64,000 nucleotides of DNA from CAZSDP01 sp964605665 (GTDB lineage Bacteria; Planctomycetota; UBA8108; UBA1146), in contig CAZSDP010000008.1 of the NCBI GenBank assembly GCA_964605665.1, positions 82,710-146,709 on the forward strand, given 5' to 3'. Shown in pieces: positions 8,845-18,908 of the stretch. A program made the translations under genes and the position numbers. Position 1 is the stretch's first letter. The number at the start of each line of letters is the position of its first letter. The notes under the pieces were generated by a model that saw only the letters and a program-made list of their open reading frames with translations, ran no database searches and was not told the DNA's origin.

Positions 8845-10153
8845 AGGACGAATCCCTCACTCCAATTCCAAAGTACTCAAATCCTCGATCGATCAACTTG
8901 GAGCCGCTCCAGATGTTTCGGCCATCAAAAACGACCGGCTCGCGCAGAAGTGACTTCACACGGTTGAAGTCCGGTCTTCGGAACTCGTTCCATTCGGTAA
9001 TCAACAGTAAAGCGCTCGCCCCGTCACATGCCTCATATGGTTGGCTGACATACTCGATGTTGTCTCCGAAGTGAGCTCGGGCAGCCTCTCGCGCCTCGGG
9101 ATCATGAGCCCTGACCTGCGCTCCCCGCCGAAGAAGCTCATTGATGATGACAATGGAAGGGGCCTCTCGCATGTCGTCTGTGCGAGGCTTAAAAGCGAGG
9201 CCCCAAATCGCGAAGGTATGCCCACTCAAGTCTTCGCCGAATCGCGATACGACCTTCTCAACCAAGTACGATTTCTGCTGCTCGTTCACTTGGTCGACCA
9301 CTTCGAGAATCTGCAGTTCACGGCCGTAGTTTCGGGCCAAAGAGCAGATCGCGCGCACATCCTTAGGGAAACAAGACCCTCCATATCCGACACCAGGAAA
9401 AAGGAAGGGGTAGCCAATGCGGCTATCAGAACCAACACCATTTCTCACTTGAGAAACGTCTGCTCCCACTTGCGCGCAAAGCCTAGCGATCTCATTCATG
9501 AAGCTGATCTTCGTAGCCAGCATCGCGTTCGAAGCGTACTTGGTCATCTCCGCTGAGGGCGGATCCATAATGATGATCGGTTTCTGTGTTCGCATGAATG
9601 GCGAATACAGATCTTTCATCACCGCTGCGACTTCATCGCTGGTTGTCCCGATCACGACTCGATCAGGACGCATGAAGTCATCGATCGCCGCGCCTTCTTT
9701 GAGGAACTCCGGGTTCGAGACAACCTGCACATCATGCTTCGTGTTTTCTTCGAGAATCTCTGTCACCAATCTTGCCGTGCCGACAGGAACCGTTGACTTG
9801 TTCACCACGATCAGCGGTGCAGTCATCGCCTGACCGATCTCCTTCGCCACCGCTCGAACTGCGGAGAGATCGGCCGACCCGTCATGTGCCTGAGGAGTCC
9901 CCACGGCAATAAACGCAATTCTGGCGCCGTCGATCGCTGTTTTGAGATCTGTTGTAAAACGTAGCCGCCCATCTGCGGTATTCCGCCGGATGAGCTCTTC
10001 TAGCCCTGGCTCATAGATCGGTACTTCGCCATCGAGCAAGCGGGCGATCTTCTGCTGATCATTATCAACACAGAGAACATCATGGCCGCTCTCCGCAAAA
10101 CAGGTCCCCGTGACGAGACCAACGTAGCCAGTACCAATAACCGTGATCTTCAT
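8837..10153 (-). CDS. ugd: UDP-glucose 6-dehydrogenase
   Basis: NAD-dependent oxidation of UDP-glucose to UDP-glucuronate. The protein is 438 residues. Seen: [12 protein letters not shown] (Rossmann), [33 protein letters not shown], the lysine/asparagine region [19 protein letters not shown], and catalytic Cys in [10 protein letters not shown] near residue 257, then [18 protein letters not shown] use the ATG at 10153; the earlier TTG at 10165 adds only four residues. It is the first gene of the five-gene operon running down to 3026, and is divergent from the DEAD-box helicase across about 390 bases, which should hold both promoters. Confidence 0.95.
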   Translation of the reverse strand: MKITVIGTGYVGLVTGTCFAESGHDVLCVDNDQQKIARLLDGEVPIYEPGLEELIRRNTADGRLRFTTDLKTAIDGARIAFIAVGTPQAHDGSADLSAVRAVAKEIGQAMTAPLIVVNKSTVPVGTARLVTEILEENTKHDVQVVSNPEFLKEGAAIDDFMRPDRVVIGTTSDEVAAVMKDLYSPFMRTQKPIIIMDPPSAEMTKYASNAMLATKISFMNEIARLCAQVGADVSQVRNGVGSDSRIGYPFLFPGVGYGGSCFPKDVRAICSLARNYGRELQILEVVDQVNEQQKSYLVEKVVSRFGEDLSGHTFAIWGLAFKPRTDDMREAPSIVIINELLRRGAQVRAHDPEAREAARAHFGDNIEYVSQPYEACDGASALLLITEWNEFRRPDFNRVKSLLREPVVFDGRNIWSGSKLIDRGFEYFGIGVRDSSYE

Positions 10154-10541
10154 TGATGAATCCAAACAGTCTTGAGGACCTCAGGAAGACTATAGTGAAG
10201 GGGCGCATTTCATCAGAGCACCCCTGCCGCTAGTTTATGAAAGCCACAAGCACTTATGAGGCGAAATGACCTAAGGATTGTCCCCAGGAGAAGGCGTCTC
10301 CGGGGAGGTTGCCAGGAAACAGCCCAGCGACTCGCCGAGGCCGACCAACACGGCAATCTTACCCGGGGCCGTGAAGGCGGGTCGAGCCAGAATTCTATTT
10401 GATCTATAGGCAGCACCAAGATCAAAAAACTCTCTTCTGCCGCCAAAAATCCCCAAAATACGTTATTTGCCGAATCATGAACTTCGTCGAATTCAGCAGA
10501 TCCGCACCGACCTTGTAACGAGCGCGGTACAATCGCACGCC
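10154..10541. other. Divergent intergenic region, ugd / DEAD-box helicase
   Basis: About 390 bases without a convincing gene. A strong GC hairpin is visible at roughly 10282-10303 (CCCC-a-GGAGA, loop aggcg, TCTCC-GGGG). The sequence just before the helicase ATG contains TACAAT at about 10529-10534, a possible -10 box, without a clear -35. A minus-strand frame at 10271-10456 could encode 61 residues (TTG or GTG starts, no clear ribosome site) and a plus-strand TTG frame at 10467 joins the helicase; I support neither as a real start. Confidence 0.4.
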
Positions 10542-12113
10542 ATGATCGACCCCAAAGACCCCGGCTCCCACCCCCCGGAGGGGATGGATCCAGACGATCC
10601 CACGAGCGAGCCGTCGCCTGGTTCGACCGTTACCTTCGGCGATCTGGGCCTACCTCAGCGAGTCCTCGCACGTCTCGACGAGCTCGGCTTTGTCACGCCC
10701 ACGCCCATCCAAGAAGGATCGATCCCGATCGTCATCGAGGGTGGGGATCTCATCGGGAAAGCGGAAACCGGAACGGGAAAAACCCTCGCTTTTACCGCGC
10801 CCGTGATGAGTCAACTCGACCCGGAACGGGTCACGGTCCAAGCTCTGGTCCTGTGCCCAACCCGAGAGCTCGCTCAGCAGGTTGAAGAAGTCGCTTCGCA
10901 GCTGGGAGAGGGAACTGGAATTCGGACCGCCCTGTTGGTGGGTGGTGTGCATCAAGCGGGACAGATTCTTGCCCTTCGGCGGGGAGCACACTTCGCTGTC
11001 GGAACCCCGGGCCGAGTCCTCGATTTCCTCCAGCAAGGGGTCTTGCGTCTCGGCTATGCCCGCCATGTCGTCTTGGACGAAGCGGATCGAATGCTCGACA
11101 TGGGCTTCATCGATGAAGTCTCCGCGATTTTGGAACGTACCCCTAGCGATCGACAGACTCTCCTCTTTTCTGCGACGATCCCTCCCAAAATCCGTTCGCT
11201 GATGAAGCGATTCATGCATCGTCCAGAAACCGTATCGACGACCAAAGCTCTCGCCACCGTACCCAACATTCAGCAGAGATTCTCCCGAGTCGGAAAACAC
11301 GACAAGGAACGATTTCTTCTCGAGCTTCTCAACCGCACTCCAGGTGAAACATGCATCGTCTTTTGCAATACCCGCCGGGCGGTGATCGAGCTCGACCGCA
11401 CCCTTTGGGGTCGAGGGTATCCAGCTGGATCGCTCCATGGCGATCATGACCAAGAGCGACGGTTCAAAGTACTCGAGGGATTCAAAGCGAAGCAAATTAC
11501 AACCTTGGTCGCGACCGACGTCGCAGCTCGAGGGCTGGACGTCGAGGCAGTCCACCGCGTTATTAATTATGACGTCCCCGACGAGGTCGAAACCTATGTC
11601 CACCGAATTGGTAGAACGGGTCGAGCATCGGAGACTGGCGAGTCGATCACACTCGTCTCCCCACTCGAGAAAAGATCGTGGGAGAAGATCGTCTCCTCCA
11701 CCCAGTTCGAGGTCGAAGAAATCCCGTTCAAGGGAACTCGGCCGCCACCACGCCGCGAACAAGGGCATCACCATGGCCGTAGAGGTCGTACCGGTCACTC
11801 GAAGCCAAGAGGTGGACGAAGCTCTCCACGCCCCGGCGCTCGCCGCTCCGGCCCAGGAAGACCATCAAGAGGGAGCGGCCCCAGCGATGAGAGCCCAGAT
11901 CATCGGCGGCGGTCTGACCGAGAGCGCACCTCGAATACCGGCAACCGAAATCGGCAGAGTGAGGACTTTTCTTCGAACAAATCTCGAGAGGGGCAGCCCC
12001 GCAGAGGCTCCGAACCGCGTCGCTCGACCCGGGAGGAGAACCGCGGGTCGAGCGAAGAAGGCCCTCGCAGGCCCCGTCGGCGCCGTCGAAGGCGGCCCCC
12101 GCCCAACCCCTGA
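10542..12113 (+). CDS. DEAD-box ATP-dependent RNA helicase with basic tail
   Basis: Superfamily 2 helicase of 523 residues. Motifs in order: Q motif (FGDLGL..PTPIQ), I (AETGTGKT), Ia (PTRELA), Ib (GTPGR), II (DEAD), III (SAT), IV (IVFCNTRR), V (ATDVAARGLD), VI (HRIGRTGR). The core ends near residue 400. The last ~120 residues are low-complexity and strongly basic (RGG-, RSGP- and RRRRRRR-rich), a typical RNA-binding tail. The ATG at 10542 gives a short acidic Pro-rich lead-in before the Q motif; a TTG at 10467 would add 25 residues of no known role. Related to RhlE/CsdA; the exact subfamily is not resolved. Likely roles are ribosome assembly or mRNA turnover. Confidence 0.92.
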   Translation: MIDPKDPGSHPPEGMDPDDPTSEPSPGSTVTFGDLGLPQRVLARLDELGFVTPTPIQEGSIPIVIEGGDLIGKAETGTGKTLAFTAPVMSQLDPERVTVQALVLCPTRELAQQVEEVASQLGEGTGIRTALLVGGVHQAGQILALRRGAHFAVGTPGRVLDFLQQGVLRLGYARHVVLDEADRMLDMGFIDEVSAILERTPSDRQTLLFSATIPPKIRSLMKRFMHRPETVSTTKALATVPNIQQRFSRVGKHDKERFLLELLNRTPGETCIVFCNTRRAVIELDRTLWGRGYPAGSLHGDHDQERRFKVLEGFKAKQITTLVATDVAARGLDVEAVHRVINYDVPDEVETYVHRIGRTGRASETGESITLVSPLEKRSWEKIVSSTQFEVEEIPFKGTRPPPRREQGHHHGRRGRTGHSKPRGGRSSPRPGARRSGPGRPSRGSGPSDESPDHRRRSDRERTSNTGNRNRQSEDFSSNKSREGQPRRGSEPRRSTREENRGSSEEGPRRPRRRRRRRPPPNP

Positions 12114-12203
12114 TCTCACCTCTGGCTCGACCTGAGCGCCTCTCCGACGAAAACGACCTCCGACGAAGACCATTTCGCCAGCCCCGGGGACCATTCTCTC
12201 CGA

Positions 12204-12231
12204 TTGACAGGCCCTCCCGGTCGTTTAGGCT
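12204..12231 (+). promoter_or_regulatory. Sigma-70-type promoter for the toroid protein gene
   Basis: TTGACA at 12204-12209 and TAGGCT at 12226-12231 are 16 bases apart. It leaves a leader of about 220 bases before the ATG at 12457. The rest of the 12114-12456 intergenic stretch holds no gene I can support, and I do not recognise a riboswitch class in the leader. Confidence 0.45.
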
Positions 12232-12456
12232 TTCTTGCTGGGAACGAGGACTCTCGATCCACCGTTGAAGGTGATGACGGAGTAACCGTTCTTTGGACTC
12301 TGGCTCAAACGGGACACTTTGGACGGACCTAAACGCCGAGTGAGTTTCCCGCTTCGACCGTTGAGCTAAGACCCCCCACCGATTTGCACACCATAGGGAA
12401 CAGGCAATGGCCAGCCCGGTAAATCGCCGAAGCGTGGCCGTTCGGATGGAGTGAAC

Positions 12457-14415
12457 ATGACGTCTTCGCTACGCACCCTTACCCTCTGTCTACTGACCGG
12501 GTGCTTCATGATGGCAGCAAGCGACTCGATCAATGCCGACATTTTGGAACTCGACGACGGCAACTTGATCGAGTGCAAAGTCCTTCGCATTGAGAAGTCG
12601 TCGCAAGGCGACACCTTGATCGTGATCGACGAACAAGGCAATGAACTGAGCTATGACAAGCGACGTGTGAAGTCATTGATCCGCACTCGCAAGACAAGCT
12701 GGGAAGTCAAAGCAGAACGTAAAGAGTGGTATCAGAAGCAGTCTGCCAAACTCGGCGACGAGAGCAACTGGCGCGATCAAGCTAAGTTCGCTAAGAAGTG
12801 CGCGAAGAAAGAACTCCCCGAAGAAGCAACATCCCACTACCTCCTCGCTTACAAGCTGCGAAAGCCTGAAGCAACCACTGAAAAGCAGATCGCTCAACTG
12901 GCGAACTGGTGCGAAGACTGCGAGCTCTTCGATGCAGCAACAGAGCAACGGCGCCGCATCTACGAGTTGAGAAAAGCGAAGCTCGACGGATCAGCAAAAG
13001 ACCACGTCTTTCTTGCGAAATGGTGTGACCGGAATGAACTGCTTGTCGAGTCCGCCGAACAGTATCGAGCTTCTCTAGAGCTGGAAGCGAGCAAGAAAGC
13101 TCAGAAGGAACTCGACAACGTGGAACGGCAATTGGCGATCCCGATGGACAACGGGTTCTTCAAGGCGACGAAGAAGAGAATCGAGAAAGCTGCCGATTTC
13201 CTTCGCAAGAAACAAGCGCGGGATGGCTCGATCGGCTCCGATATCAGTGAAGCTGGAGTGCACGGAATCCGTGCGATGACTTCGATCGCGGCGATGGCCC
13301 TCATCGCTGAATGGGATTTCGGAGTCCGAGCTGGGCGACTCGAAGCAGACCAAGTTCCAGAAGAAGTCAACAATGCGATCGATTTCCTCCTCGGGTTCGA
13401 GCCCACCAATGGCAACCTGGCTGGCGATGATGTCTGGGGCCCGATCTTCGCGATCGATCTCTTACTCGAGTGCTATGAACGAGCTGCATTTGAAAGCCGC
13501 AAGAAAGAGTTCGAAGAAGAGATCAATCGACTGATCAAAAACCTGGCGGAGCTTCAACGCCACGACGGAGGTTGGAACTACTACAACTTCATCGACTACA
13601 GTGCTGGATTTGTGAGTGCGGCCGGCATCATGAGTCTAGTCCGAGCTGCGAACAATGACTTCGAGTTCGAGCGGAGCATGATCGAACGCGCGGTCGGACA
13701 TGTGAAATCTATGCGCCAGGGGGAAGGGACCTTTACCTACTCCACCGGGCTTCCCCAGGGACCCGTCGGCGCCTGCGCTCGCTCGCCACTCTGTGAACTC
13801 GCACTCGCTGCGGCGGGCGTGGGTAAAGAGAGAAACCTGCGCTACGCCATCGAGATCTTTTTCAACAACCGACACATTTTGGAAGGCCTCAAAGGCAGCG
13901 CCGGAACACACATTGGCGAAGGTAAAACCGCGCCTTACTACCTTCTCTTCGCGCACTATTGGACTTCACGGGCGATCAAGTACATCGACCGCAATGCCCA
14001 GCGAAAGTACCTCAATGGCCTCGGGGGAGGACTCGTCGCCTACCAAGAAGGGGATGCCACCTTCGGCGATTGGACCGGGACACGAGATTACAAGGTGTAC
14101 GGCACCGCACTCGCCTCACTAACGATGTACAACATCGCTTCGCTTCGCGATGAAATCGGCGAGCTCAAGCCCGAAGAAGAGAAAGAAGAAAAGAAAGAAG
14201 GGACCGAAAAAGAAGAAGAACCAGATCCCACCGAAAACCCTCCACCTGATCCAACGAAGGGTGGAGCTCCAGAACCTGAAGGTGGGGACTCTGACGGCGG
14301 AAACATCGGCGATGGAGAACAAGGAGGCGGAGCTCCCGAGGAGGTTCCCCCACCGAGTGGCAACACCCACCCATTGACCCCGAGTTTCTGTCAGCCACTC
14401 CCCGCGACTTCCTGA
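12457..14415 (+). CDS. Secreted squalene-cyclase-like (alpha/alpha toroid) protein
   Basis: The 652-residue protein has an N-terminal signal (LTLCLLTGCFMMAASD); the LLTGC resembles a lipobox but a hydrophobic stretch continues after the Cys, so type I cleavage is also possible. Residues ~30-70 form a small beta domain, 75-225 are helical and TPR-like, and ~235-560 carry prenyltransferase/squalene-oxidase-type repeats (KKQARDGSIGSD, LQRHDGGWNYYNF, RQGEGTFTYSTG, GDWTGTRDYKVYGTA). The DxDD cyclase motif is not seen, so this is probably a structural or binding toroid rather than a terpene cyclase. The last ~70 residues are acidic and Pro/Gly-rich. The ATG at 12457 has GGAG at 12448-12451; an alternative GTG at 12451 overlaps that site. 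Confidence 0.75.
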   Translation: MTSSLRTLTLCLLTGCFMMAASDSINADILELDDGNLIECKVLRIEKSSQGDTLIVIDEQGNELSYDKRRVKSLIRTRKTSWEVKAERKEWYQKQSAKLGDESNWRDQAKFAKKCAKKELPEEATSHYLLAYKLRKPEATTEKQIAQLANWCEDCELFDAATEQRRRIYELRKAKLDGSAKDHVFLAKWCDRNELLVESAEQYRASLELEASKKAQKELDNVERQLAIPMDNGFFKATKKRIEKAADFLRKKQARDGSIGSDISEAGVHGIRAMTSIAAMALIAEWDFGVRAGRLEADQVPEEVNNAIDFLLGFEPTNGNLAGDDVWGPIFAIDLLLECYERAAFESRKKEFEEEINRLIKNLAELQRHDGGWNYYNFIDYSAGFVSAAGIMSLVRAANNDFEFERSMIERAVGHVKSMRQGEGTFTYSTGLPQGPVGACARSPLCELALAAAGVGKERNLRYAIEIFFNNRHILEGLKGSAGTHIGEGKTAPYYLLFAHYWTSRAIKYIDRNAQRKYLNGLGGGLVAYQEGDATFGDWTGTRDYKVYGTALASLTMYNIASLRDEIGELKPEEEKEEKKEGTEKEEEPDPTENPPPDPTKGGAPEPEGGDSDGGNIGDGEQGGGAPEEVPPPSGNTHPLTPSFCQPLPATS

Positions 14416-14500
14416 GCCACTCCTCAGAGTGATCGATCGGAAGTCGAAGAAGAATTCTTCTCTCCGGTCGAAACGTCGTATCACGGTCGGAGAAGAGAAA

Positions 14501-14539
14501 AAATCACCCGCCGGTGTGAAACACACCGGCGGGTGATTT
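14501..14539. terminator. Bidirectional terminator hairpin
   Basis: Perfect inverted repeat with 18-base arms (14501-14518 and 14522-14539) and a three-base AAA loop; arms begin AAATCACCCGCC. A-rich sequence precedes and TTT follows, so U-runs form on both strands. It lies between two convergent genes and should end both. Confidence 0.85.
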
Positions 14540-14603
14540 CATTTGGGCCTCCAGCCCGCGACAGCATCGATCGAAGATCCAGAACGACCGCAGATCGATC
14601 CTC

Positions 14604-16724
14604 TTACGGACAAATCTCCATCGAAGAGCAGAGCAAGGTGGTTCCTGCTGGGTCCAATCCGCAGCCGATCGTCGGCTCGGGGAGTGGACCGCCGAGTCCA
14701 AAGACCGCTTCCAACATCAACACCACATCTGCCAAGTCGAGAGCTTCGTCGTCATTCCCGTCACAGGCGTCTTCGCAACCCAGTGATGGCGCTGACCCAA
14801 AGAGGCGATCCAACAATGCGATGGGATCGCTGATATTGACGCTACCGTCGGCGGTGCAGTCGCCTCGGATAAACTCCGAAGAAGGAGGCATCGGAGCGAT
14901 TGTGACCGTCGTCGAATCGGTACTCTCCGAACCTTGGTCATCGGTAACTCGCAAGGTGACCAGCGTCGTCCCTACCGCCATCGAGACGATGAGCTCACTC
15001 CCTGAACCGAGAACACCGTCGGCACTTGTCCACTGATAGGCAACGATCGACCCGTCCCCGTCGCTCGACCCTGTGCCATTCAGGTGAACAAACTCGAATC
15101 CGTCGCTATTGGTATCGAAGAAGAATTGTGGATCACCGGCAGAGGCGATCGGAGGCTGGTTCGGAATCGACGATCCGTCGCCGCCGTGATAGACGAATAC
15201 CGCCCCCTCATCAGTCTGGCCGGCATCGAACAAGGCTGCTCCCATAAATACGTCGGAAGAACCATCGCCATTGATGTCTGCGCCTCCCGCAACATCAAAT
15301 CCCGACCGATTCCCTTGGTAGGCAGCCCCCGTTTGCCCCGGAGTAAACTGCACCAGTGCTGCAGTGTCGGTCGTGCCACTCACGCCGCTTGGCCCACCAC
15401 TGAAGATGTATGCCGACCCCTCCAGTTGCTGGCTTCCCGGATATTCCAGATCACCAATCATGATGTCGTCGTAGCCGTCTCCATCAACATCACCGGCGGT
15501 CGACATGCGCCACCCAAACTCTTGCAGCGAGCCTCCCGTGCCTTCGATGATGCGATCGGCAGATGCTGGACTGCTCACATCGATACCGGAACTACTCCCG
15601 TGGAAGACAAAAACCGCTCCAGCCCCACTCGAGACGAAAGGAATCACCGGGTAGCTGGGATCAGAGAGCAGAATGTCGCTGAAACCATCGCCATTGACAT
15701 CTCCGGCGGTGGACACATGAACACTGAGGTAGATCGAGGAAGTTGAATCGATCCTCGTCGCTGCGCTGGCAGGATCGCGCCCGACAATTCCCGAAGAACT
15801 TCCGTGGAAGACGAGCGTGTACCCGGAAGCACCGACCAGGATGTCGTCGTATCCATCGTTGTTCACATCACCTGCCCTGCCGAGTCCGGCACCCAATTGC
15901 AGTTGAGTGAAGACCGGTTGGCCAACCGGATAAGGCAAGATCGTTGCGTCAGCGTCGTCAAATCCCGTACCTGTGATTCCGGAAGCGCTCCCATGGAAAA
16001 TCAACGCAGCTCCCCCAGCACCGGAACCCTGGTTCGGAGAGACCGGTGGGGCAAAGGGAACCCCTTGTCTTGGAGCGCCGATGAGGATGTCGTCGTAACC
16101 GTCACCATTCACGTCACCAGCACTCGAAACCTGGTGACCAAAGTAACTACCGATTTGATTACCGAAGATCCTGGCGTGGGCAGTCGCAGGTCCAAAACCA
16201 ACGATCCCGTTGGCACTGCCGAGGAAGACAAATGCCGCTCCATCAACATCCAAAGAGGTACCAGGAAGAAAACTGGGGTAGTAGGAAGCTCCGATCACAA
16301 TATCGTCGAAGCCGTCTCCGTTGACATCTCCTGCTCCGGCGACGCTCGTACCGAACTCGCCGTGAGCTCCATTCCCATAGAGAACCGCATCTGCTGAAGC
16401 GGGGTCAGTTCCGCCGATACCATTCGGTCCACCGTGAAAGACGAAGGCAGCCCCTCCATCGAAAAACCCACCCGGCGTATCCCAGCCATACGCCCCGATG
16501 ATCAGGTCGTCAAAGCCATCTCCATTGACATCTCCTGCTGAAGCCACGCTGCTTCCGAACATCGACGAATCATAGAGCCCATTCCACACATGATTCGATT
16601 CGATCACCGCTTCAGGGACGGTGTCCACCCCATTGCAAGGGGTCGAAAGAAATACGCCCACTGCCAAACAAAGAAGTGAAAGACACTTCGAGACCTCGGA
16701 AATCTCCTTCGAGATTCTCAACAT
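14604..16724 (-). CDS. Secreted FG-GAP repeat protein with PKD-like and dockerin-like domains
   Basis: The start is the ATG at 16724, preceded by AGGGGG; a signal peptide follows (CLSLLCLAVGVFLST). Seven FG-GAP/integrin-alpha-type repeats are visible, each with a Ca-binding loop (GDVNGDGFDDLIIGA, GDVNGDGFDDIVIGA, GDVNGDGYDDILIGA, GDVNNDGYDDILVGA, GDVNGDGFSDILL, GDVDGDGYDDIMIGD, ADINGDGSSDVFMGA), predicting a beta-propeller. A PKD/Ig-like domain follows (TTLVTLRVTDDQGSE). The last ~85 residues are a two-repeat dockerin-like module starting FIRGD and ending SSMEICP. The same C-terminal plan recurs in the genes at 42915 and 43862. Likely a cell-surface or secreted adhesion protein; the ligand is unknown. 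706 residues. Confidence 0.88.
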   Translation of the reverse strand: MLRISKEISEVSKCLSLLCLAVGVFLSTPCNGVDTVPEAVIESNHVWNGLYDSSMFGSSVASAGDVNGDGFDDLIIGAYGWDTPGGFFDGGAAFVFHGGPNGIGGTDPASADAVLYGNGAHGEFGTSVAGAGDVNGDGFDDIVIGASYYPSFLPGTSLDVDGAAFVFLGSANGIVGFGPATAHARIFGNQIGSYFGHQVSSAGDVNGDGYDDILIGAPRQGVPFAPPVSPNQGSGAGGAALIFHGSASGITGTGFDDADATILPYPVGQPVFTQLQLGAGLGRAGDVNNDGYDDILVGASGYTLVFHGSSSGIVGRDPASAATRIDSTSSIYLSVHVSTAGDVNGDGFSDILLSDPSYPVIPFVSSGAGAVFVFHGSSSGIDVSSPASADRIIEGTGGSLQEFGWRMSTAGDVDGDGYDDIMIGDLEYPGSQQLEGSAYIFSGGPSGVSGTTDTAALVQFTPGQTGAAYQGNRSGFDVAGGADINGDGSSDVFMGAALFDAGQTDEGAVFVYHGGDGSSIPNQPPIASAGDPQFFFDTNSDGFEFVHLNGTGSSDGDGSIVAYQWTSADGVLGSGSELIVSMAVGTTLVTLRVTDDQGSESTDSTTVTIAPMPPSSEFIRGDCTADGSVNISDPIALLDRLFGSAPSLGCEDACDGNDDEALDLADVVLMLEAVFGLGGPLPEPTIGCGLDPAGTTLLCSSMEICP

Positions 16725-17074
16725 GCTACCCCCTAGTTGTTCGTCAACTCGCCCTGGAGATCGTTCGATAAAAGTCACCGCCACAAACTCATGCGCAAAA
16801 ATACAACATCGGCAGCTGAGTAATGCTAGGCAGTTTTATACGTTTCGCTACCTATGACAGCTTAGAGAGGTAAGTCAGTAGGTTTATCCGGTAACGATGG
16901 TTCAGAAGGCACTGGTGAGTGGGGATGAACAACCGCTAACTGGAACTCGAAGCACCGGAAGTTCCGATGAAGAACTTCTTTAGCGGGGAAGCCGCGGCCA
17001 GAAAGGTCTGCGCGCGAAGACGCGGAATCGCGATTGGAGGGTCGACTCAAACAAGGGAAGCGGTCGCTATAAAA
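16725..17074. other. Intergenic region between groEL and the FG-GAP gene
   Basis: About 350 bases. The part near 16790-16860 is AT-richer than its surroundings and probably holds the promoter of the FG-GAP gene (minus strand). A plus-strand frame at 16967-17149 could encode 60 residues but has no ribosome site or family features. I see no RNA gene here. Confidence 0.35.
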
Positions 17075-17107
17075 ATCGCCTCGCCGGGAAACTCCCGACG
17101 AGGCGAT
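17075..17107 (-). terminator. Intrinsic terminator of groESL
   Basis: Stem arms at 17075-17088 and 17094-17107 (one C/A mismatch, five-base loop) followed on the minus strand by TTTTTAT. It lies about 40 bases after the groEL stop, so the groES-groEL transcript should end here. Confidence 0.85.
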
Positions 17108-17145
17108 CTATGTTCACTTCGAAAACGAGCAAGGAAGCGAGCGGC

Positions 17146-18810
17146 TTAGTACATGCCCGGCATGCCGCCCATACCACCCATGCCACCCATGCCAGCTGCG
17201 GCGCCAGCAGCAGCGCCAGCACCACCTTTGTCATCGGAGGGCATTTCGCTCACGACAGCCTCGGTGGTCAGCAGCAATCCGCCGACGGAGGAGGCGTTTT
17301 CGAGTGCGGTGCGGGTGACCTTGGTCGGGTCGATGATTCCCGCGGCGAACATATCGACATAATCGAGATTGAGTGCATCGAAGCCTTCGGTCTTCTTGCC
17401 AGCCTTCACCTTCTCGCTGACGATCGCGCCGTCGATTCCGGCGTTCTCAGCAATCTGGCGGATCGGCGCTTCGACCGCTCGGCGGACAATGTCGACACCA
17501 ATCGACTCATCACCCTTTACATCGACGGAATCGAGGACTTTGCTCGCTCGCAGGAGCGCGACGCCCCCACCAGGAACGATGCCTTCTTCGACTGCTGCGC
17601 GGGTTGCGTGCAGCGCGTCTTCGACTCGAGCCTTCTTCTCTTTCATCTCGACTTCGGTCGCAGCGCCCACATTGATCTGGGCAACTCCACCAGCGAGCTT
17701 CGCCAGACGCTCTTGGAGCTTCTCGCGGTCGTAGTCAGAGCTCGACTTTTCGATCTCGGTGCGAATCTGCGCGATACGAGACTGAATCTCTTTCGACATC
17801 CCCGCGCCTTCGATCACCGTCGTGGTGTCCTTCTCGATGATGACCTTCTTGGCCCGACCGAGATCTTCCACGCCGACATTCTTCAGCTCGATACCGAGAT
17901 CTTCGAAGATTGCCCGACCACCGGTGAGAACCGCAATATCCTCGAGCATCGCCTTACGACGATCTCCGAAGCCCGGCGCCTTGATTGCGCAACAGGAGAA
18001 GGTCCCACGCAGCTTGTTGACGACGAGAGTAGCGAGAGCTTCTCCGTCGACATCTTCGGCGATAACCAAGATCGGCTTACCGGACTGAGCGATCTTCTCG
18101 AGCAGTGGTACCAGATCCTTGATCGATCCCACCTTCTTCTCGTGGATCAAGATGTAGGGATCCTCGAGCACGCAGCTCATGTCATCGACGTTGGTGACGA
18201 AGTGCGGCGAGAGGTAGCCCTTGTCGAGCTGCATTCCCTCGACCCAATCAACCGTGGTATCGAGGCTCTTGCCCTCTTCAACGGTGATCACGCCATCTTT
18301 GCCGACCTGCTCCATCGCTTCGGCGATCATGTCGCCAATCTCTTTGTCGTTGTTCGCCGCAATGGCGCCGACCTGAGCGATCTCGGTGCGATCTTTGACT
18401 TTCTTCGACATCTTGTGCAGCTCTTCGACCATCGACTGGACGGCCTTCTGAATGCCTCGCTGCAAGCTGACCGGGTTCGCTCCCGCCGTCACGTTGCGAA
18501 GGCCTTCAGAGAAGATTGCGCTGGCGAGCACGGTCGCGGTGGTGGTGCCATCTCCGGCATTGTCAGAAGTCTTCGAGGAGACTTCCTTCACCATCTGCGC
18601 GCCCATGTTCTCGAAACGATCCTCGAGCTCGATCTCCTTGGCGACGGTGACACCGTCCTTGGTAACGGTCGGAGCCCCGAAGGACTTCTCGAGCACGACG
18701 TTTCGGCCCCGTGGGCCGAGAGTGACCATGACCGCACGAGCGAGCTTTGCCACTCCCTTGCGGACGGCCTCGCGGGCCTCCTGGTCAAATGCAATATTCT
18801 TCGCGCCCAT
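17146..18810 (-). CDS. groL: 60 kDa chaperonin GroEL
   Basis: Cytosolic folding chaperonin of 554 residues. Diagnostic segments: [28 protein letters not shown] at the start, the ATP-binding [11 protein letters not shown], the apical-domain [54 protein letters not shown], and the Gly/Met-rich tail ([13 protein letters not shown]). Five or more bases of ribosome site precede the ATG (GGAAATC region, modest). It follows groES by about 100 bases. The 588-codon frame on the opposite strand is a by-product of codon usage. Confidence 0.98.
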   Translation of the reverse strand: MGAKNIAFDQEAREAVRKGVAKLARAVMVTLGPRGRNVVLEKSFGAPTVTKDGVTVAKEIELEDRFENMGAQMVKEVSSKTSDNAGDGTTTATVLASAIFSEGLRNVTAGANPVSLQRGIQKAVQSMVEELHKMSKKVKDRTEIAQVGAIAANNDKEIGDMIAEAMEQVGKDGVITVEEGKSLDTTVDWVEGMQLDKGYLSPHFVTNVDDMSCVLEDPYILIHEKKVGSIKDLVPLLEKIAQSGKPILVIAEDVDGEALATLVVNKLRGTFSCCAIKAPGFGDRRKAMLEDIAVLTGGRAIFEDLGIELKNVGVEDLGRAKKVIIEKDTTTVIEGAGMSKEIQSRIAQIRTEIEKSSSDYDREKLQERLAKLAGGVAQINVGAATEVEMKEKKARVEDALHATRAAVEEGIVPGGGVALLRASKVLDSVDVKGDESIGVDIVRRAVEAPIRQIAENAGIDGAIVSEKVKAGKKTEGFDALNLDYVDMFAAGIIDPTKVTRTALENASSVGGLLLTTEAVVSEMPSDDKGGAGAAAGAAAGMGGMGGMGGMPGMY

Positions 18811-18908
18811 GGCACGATTTCCTTTCAGCTATTCCGAAATCTCACGGACTCCGGATTCGATCACGATCACTCGTGATCGCGCATGGTTCAGAGAATTCAG
18901 AAAAGTGA

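Noticed and set aside
10271..10456. Small minus-strand gene between ugd and the helicase
   Set aside because: No clear ribosome site, and it would sit in the divergent promoter region; the frame also spans a strong GC hairpin. It cannot be excluded but is not supported.
12235..12456. Riboswitch in the leader of the toroid protein gene
   Set aside because: The leader is long enough, but none of the known classes I can recall (TPP, SAM, cobalamin, FMN, glycine, c-di-GMP) matches.
12457..14415. A true squalene-hopene cyclase
   Set aside because: It lacks the DxDD catalytic motif, has a signal peptide and ends in a disordered acidic tail; only the toroid-type repeats are shared.
17110..18876. 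A 588-codon open frame opposite groEL
   Set aside because: It lies fully antisense to a clear GroEL; such long antisense frames are common when GC-rich codon usage avoids stops in one reverse phase. The residues are Leu/Asp/His-rich with no family pattern.
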